From Alistipes sp. (GTDB lineage: Bacteria; Bacteroidota; Bacteroidia; Bacteroidales; Rikenellaceae): DNA of 64,000 nucleotides. Below, in pieces: positions 62,097 through 64,000 of this stretch. Both the position numbers and the translations under genes were made by a program. The notes under the pieces were generated by a model. It was not told the origin of the DNA. It did no database searches and saw only the letters and a list, made by a program, of their open reading frames with translations. Numbering within the stretch: position 1 is the first letter of the stretch; each line of letters begins with the position of its first letter. The stretch lies in assembly GCA_020026395.1 (NCBI GenBank), contig JAHHQM010000009.1, positions 4,796-68,795 on the forward strand. Direction: 5' to 3'.

Positions 62097-62468
62097 ATGG
62101 AAAGGAACATCATCAGCATAAACGAGTACGGCAAGGCTGTCCTGCCGACTGATATACAGGCAACCGCCATGAGCGAGTGGGAACTCTGCGAGTTGTTCAA
62201 TGTAACCGCCCCGACCATCAGGGCAGGGATAAAGGCACTCTGCAAGAGCGGAGTTCTGAATGAATACGAGATAAGGTACACCATCCGCCTGTCCGACAGG
62301 TGCAGCATGGAGGTTTACAGCCTTGAAACGATAATCGCCCTTGCGTTCCGTATTGGCACATACAGTGCAAAGCAGGTGCGCAATGCCATCCTTGAAAGAC
62401 TGTACTTGCGAAACGAAAAAACAAACATCTTCTTTTCGCTTGCCAATTCTGCAATTAGTATGTCGTAG
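62097..62468 (+). CDS. Small HTH-like element protein
   Basis: The 123-residue protein has a winged-helix-like N-terminal half (WELCELFNVTAPTIRAGIKA then LCKSGVLNEYEIRY) and a helical second half. Similar small proteins sit behind integrases in Bacteroides mobile elements. It starts three bases after the integrase stop, so it is co-transcribed. DNA binding is inferred; the role is unknown. Confidence 0.72.
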   Translation: MERNIISINEYGKAVLPTDIQATAMSEWELCELFNVTAPTIRAGIKALCKSGVLNEYEIRYTIRLSDRCSMEVYSLETIIALAFRIGTYSAKQVRNAILERLYLRNEKTNIFFSLANSAISMS

Positions 62469-62510
62469 ATTGTAGATTAGATAAATAGCAGGAAACCTGC
62501 TATTTATCTT

Positions 62511-63365
62511 TTATCGTTTCTGCTCCTCTATAAATACATCTATTTCCCCTAAATAACCAATTTCTTTAGGAAGTATGAACATATTGTTCGGATTTGCATA
62601 TTTTCTAAAATGGTCTTCAATATCAGAAATATCCAAATCTTCAATGCTTGTATTAGTATTAAATCCCACAGGTTGAATATGACACAATTTCCAATCAGAC
62701 AAAGCATAACTGCCTAATGGCTTGGAATACTTAGCATTTTCCTTGATCTCCTTTGTAGCCATAAACACCATTGGCAACTCTTTTTGGTTCAACAGTTCTT
62801 TGATTTGGGACAAGGTGAACACCGTTCCTTTTAGGACATTACTATACACCCAAATAGCTACGGTATTGTCTGAAACGATAATTTCTCTTCCACAAGGATG
62901 CACAAATGATTGACCTCGTTTATTTGTTTCTTTACGAATAATCAATGGCATATCCTTGTCCGCTATCCATTCTTCTATCAGTTTATTCCAATTTTCAAGT
63001 ACATCAATTCCTATTTGAGGGTTATTAGGAGAATTATGCCATAATGTACCTATTTCCTTGATTTTCATTCGAATTTCTTCCCCTACCAAATCTTTTGTAG
63101 GCATACGCCTTTCGGACTGCTTAAATGTCGGGGATTGACTTGATATTAGAAACTGCATAGCTCGTTTAGGTGGATATTTACAACTATATATTCTGCCCTC
63201 TTGATAACTCTTGGTTTCAATGACATTTGAAAAGACGCGATAGAAATCAGCTTTTGTAAACTTGAATGTTCCATTCAGAGTACGAACAATAAATGAATCA
63301 TTCTCTTTCAACGGCTCAATCAAATCAGCCTTGAAACACAATCTACTACTTGTATATTCTACCAT
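62511..63365 (-). CDS. AT-rich orphan protein of unknown function
   Basis: The 284-residue protein has no recognised catalytic motif, signal peptide or TM segment. Its first 75 residues (FKADLIEPLKENDSFIVRT, TFKFTKADFYRVFSNVIETK) look like a compact domain with a Lys/Phe-rich face. The middle has a beta-rich part with HPCGREIIVSDNTVAIWVYS. It runs against the element's other genes, has its own -7 box (63394-63401) and is much more AT-rich than they are, so it is cargo gained later. Defence or toxin functions are possible but not shown. Confidence 0.7.
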   Translation of the reverse strand: MVEYTSSRLCFKADLIEPLKENDSFIVRTLNGTFKFTKADFYRVFSNVIETKSYQEGRIYSCKYPPKRAMQFLISSQSPTFKQSERRMPTKDLVGEEIRMKIKEIGTLWHNSPNNPQIGIDVLENWNKLIEEWIADKDMPLIIRKETNKRGQSFVHPCGREIIVSDNTVAIWVYSNVLKGTVFTLSQIKELLNQKELPMVFMATKEIKENAKYSKPLGSYALSDWKLCHIQPVGFNTNTSIEDLDISDIEDHFRKYANPNNMFILPKEIGYLGEIDVFIEEQKR

Positions 63366-63393
63366 ATGCTAACTATTCAAACAAATTACACTA

Positions 63394-63401
63394 CAAAGGT
63401 A
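63394..63401 (-). promoter_or_regulatory. -7 box TACCTTTG of the AT-rich orphan gene
   Basis: It matches TAnnTTTG on the minus strand, 28 bases before the ATG at 63365. Confidence 0.55.
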
Positions 63402-63584
63402 CTCGAAATAACCCAAATGAGAGAATTCTTGCCATTCATAATTGTCTTGAGTTTATAGAATCTCTCAAATATCTATTCCTTGAGTGCTATTTTCGTCATT
63501 CTGCTATATTTTGCGTAACAGATTATCCGATAAATGCTTATACTTTTGTAGCTGGTATTTTTCAAACTTAAAAACGATTTGATT

Positions 63585-63852
63585 ATGTCAGCTAACAAAC
63601 AACAAGACAGCCACAGACCGCCATCAGATGATGGTATGGCAAAAGAAGAGTTTATCCGAGTGGGGACAACGCTCTACAAGATTGTGGAGCAGCCCAAACT
63701 GAACGGAGGGTATGTAAGGAAACGCATAGCATGGAACAACGAGGCACTGCGCCAAGACTATGGCAAGGACTACATCGGCAGCGTTCCCAAGTATGACAGC
63801 TTCTGCACCGTACCCGAACATCTGAACTACCGCCCCATAGTAGGCAAGTCTT
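63585..63852 (+). pseudogene. Primase/helicase-like gene, truncated at a junction
   Basis: The frame opens at ATG 63585 and encodes text that I recall from the N terminus of primase-helicase (DUF3987-like) proteins of Bacteroides mobile elements: FIRVGTTLYKIVEQPKLNGG, RIAWNNEALRQDYGKDYIGS, FCTVPEHLNYRPIVGK. After GK (63848) the frame stays open but turns into His/Arg-rich text unlike a protein, while the next frame becomes a hydrophobic one. So only about 88 N-terminal residues are left. The family call is from memory of related sequences. Confidence 0.6.
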
Positions 63853-64000
63853 GTCCTCGCGCTGTCCGTTCTCATTTTTACGGGCATAGCCACCTATTTT
63901 TCCCGTTGCCACGGCATCGACATCATGCGCATAACGACTCCCGTCATTCTCGGACTGGTGACAACCATCATATTGTGCGGAGTCCTGCAGAGATTCTTCT
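63844..64000 (+). CDS. Fragment of a membrane protein, open to the window end
   Basis: In the frame starting at 63844, straight after an in-frame stop at 63841-63843, lies a hydrophobic stretch with two likely TM helices (LVLALSVLIFTGIATYF and TTPVILGLVTTIILCGVL). It has no start codon of its own, so it looks like an internal piece of another gene joined to the primase fragment. Family not recognised. Confidence 0.5.

Noticed and set aside
1..64000. tRNA, rRNA or riboswitch genes
   Set aside because: No cloverleaf, rRNA or known aptamer pattern was seen in the gaps; a covariance-model search was not possible here.

Overview
The window looks like chromosomal DNA of a Bacteroidota bacterium, most likely a Bacteroidales gut commensal close to Alistipes/Rikenellaceae. 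The phylum call rests on lineage-typical families (DUF4270, DUF3098, DUF5683, OstA-like protein, short GT5 glycogen synthase, MenG/UbiE) and on many promoters with the Bacteroidota -7 box TAnnTTTG. The genus-level guess rests on the GC-rich core and is an inference. I saw no rRNA, tRNA or CRISPR array by eye.

Positions 1-3890 are accessory and mostly AT-rich. They hold the 3' part of an unrecognised gene, a translationally coupled pair (PD-(D/E)XK-type nuclease plus uracil-DNA-glycosylase-fold protein) that is a candidate phage-defence or DNA-modification-targeting module, and a scar of two broken insertion sequences (IS1182-like and IS256-like).

Positions 3890-59700 are core genome: gluconeogenesis (class III fbp), an AraC regulator, a lipid kinase with ApbE, rpsO-pnp, an OmpA/TPR lipoprotein, deoC, tadA, aspS, a BamA-like barrel, a C1 peptidase, topA, glycogen synthase with DUF4270, and a six-gene minus-strand operon yfhO-ftsX-DUF3098-uppP-truB-queA. 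Then come prenyl synthase and a sugar transporter, tpiA-lysS, a surface O-acylation-like set (YugP, SGNH, MBOAT, PAP2), an overlapping chain (LolC-like permease, menG, lipoprotein, SPOR-like), a cysteine-repeat lipoprotein, an outer-membrane biogenesis operon (two PPIases and OstA), and parA-parB-DUF5683-MltD-like-mnmE.

Between the sugar transporter and tpiA lies an 880-bp noncoding segment (35.72-36.55 kb). Its + strand flips from very C-rich/G-poor to very G-rich/C-poor across an AT-rich core with DnaA-box-like 9-mers. The polarity is that of a replication origin, and parAB lies about 18 kb away, so I propose it as candidate oriC.

From 59.7 kb to the end a mobile element follows mnmE: a four-HTH zinc-ribbon DNA-binding protein with a four-copy 10-bp repeat array upstream, a tyrosine integrase, a small HTH-like protein, an AT-rich orphan gene on the minus strand, and a primase/helicase-like gene cut off at a chimeric junction near 63,845.
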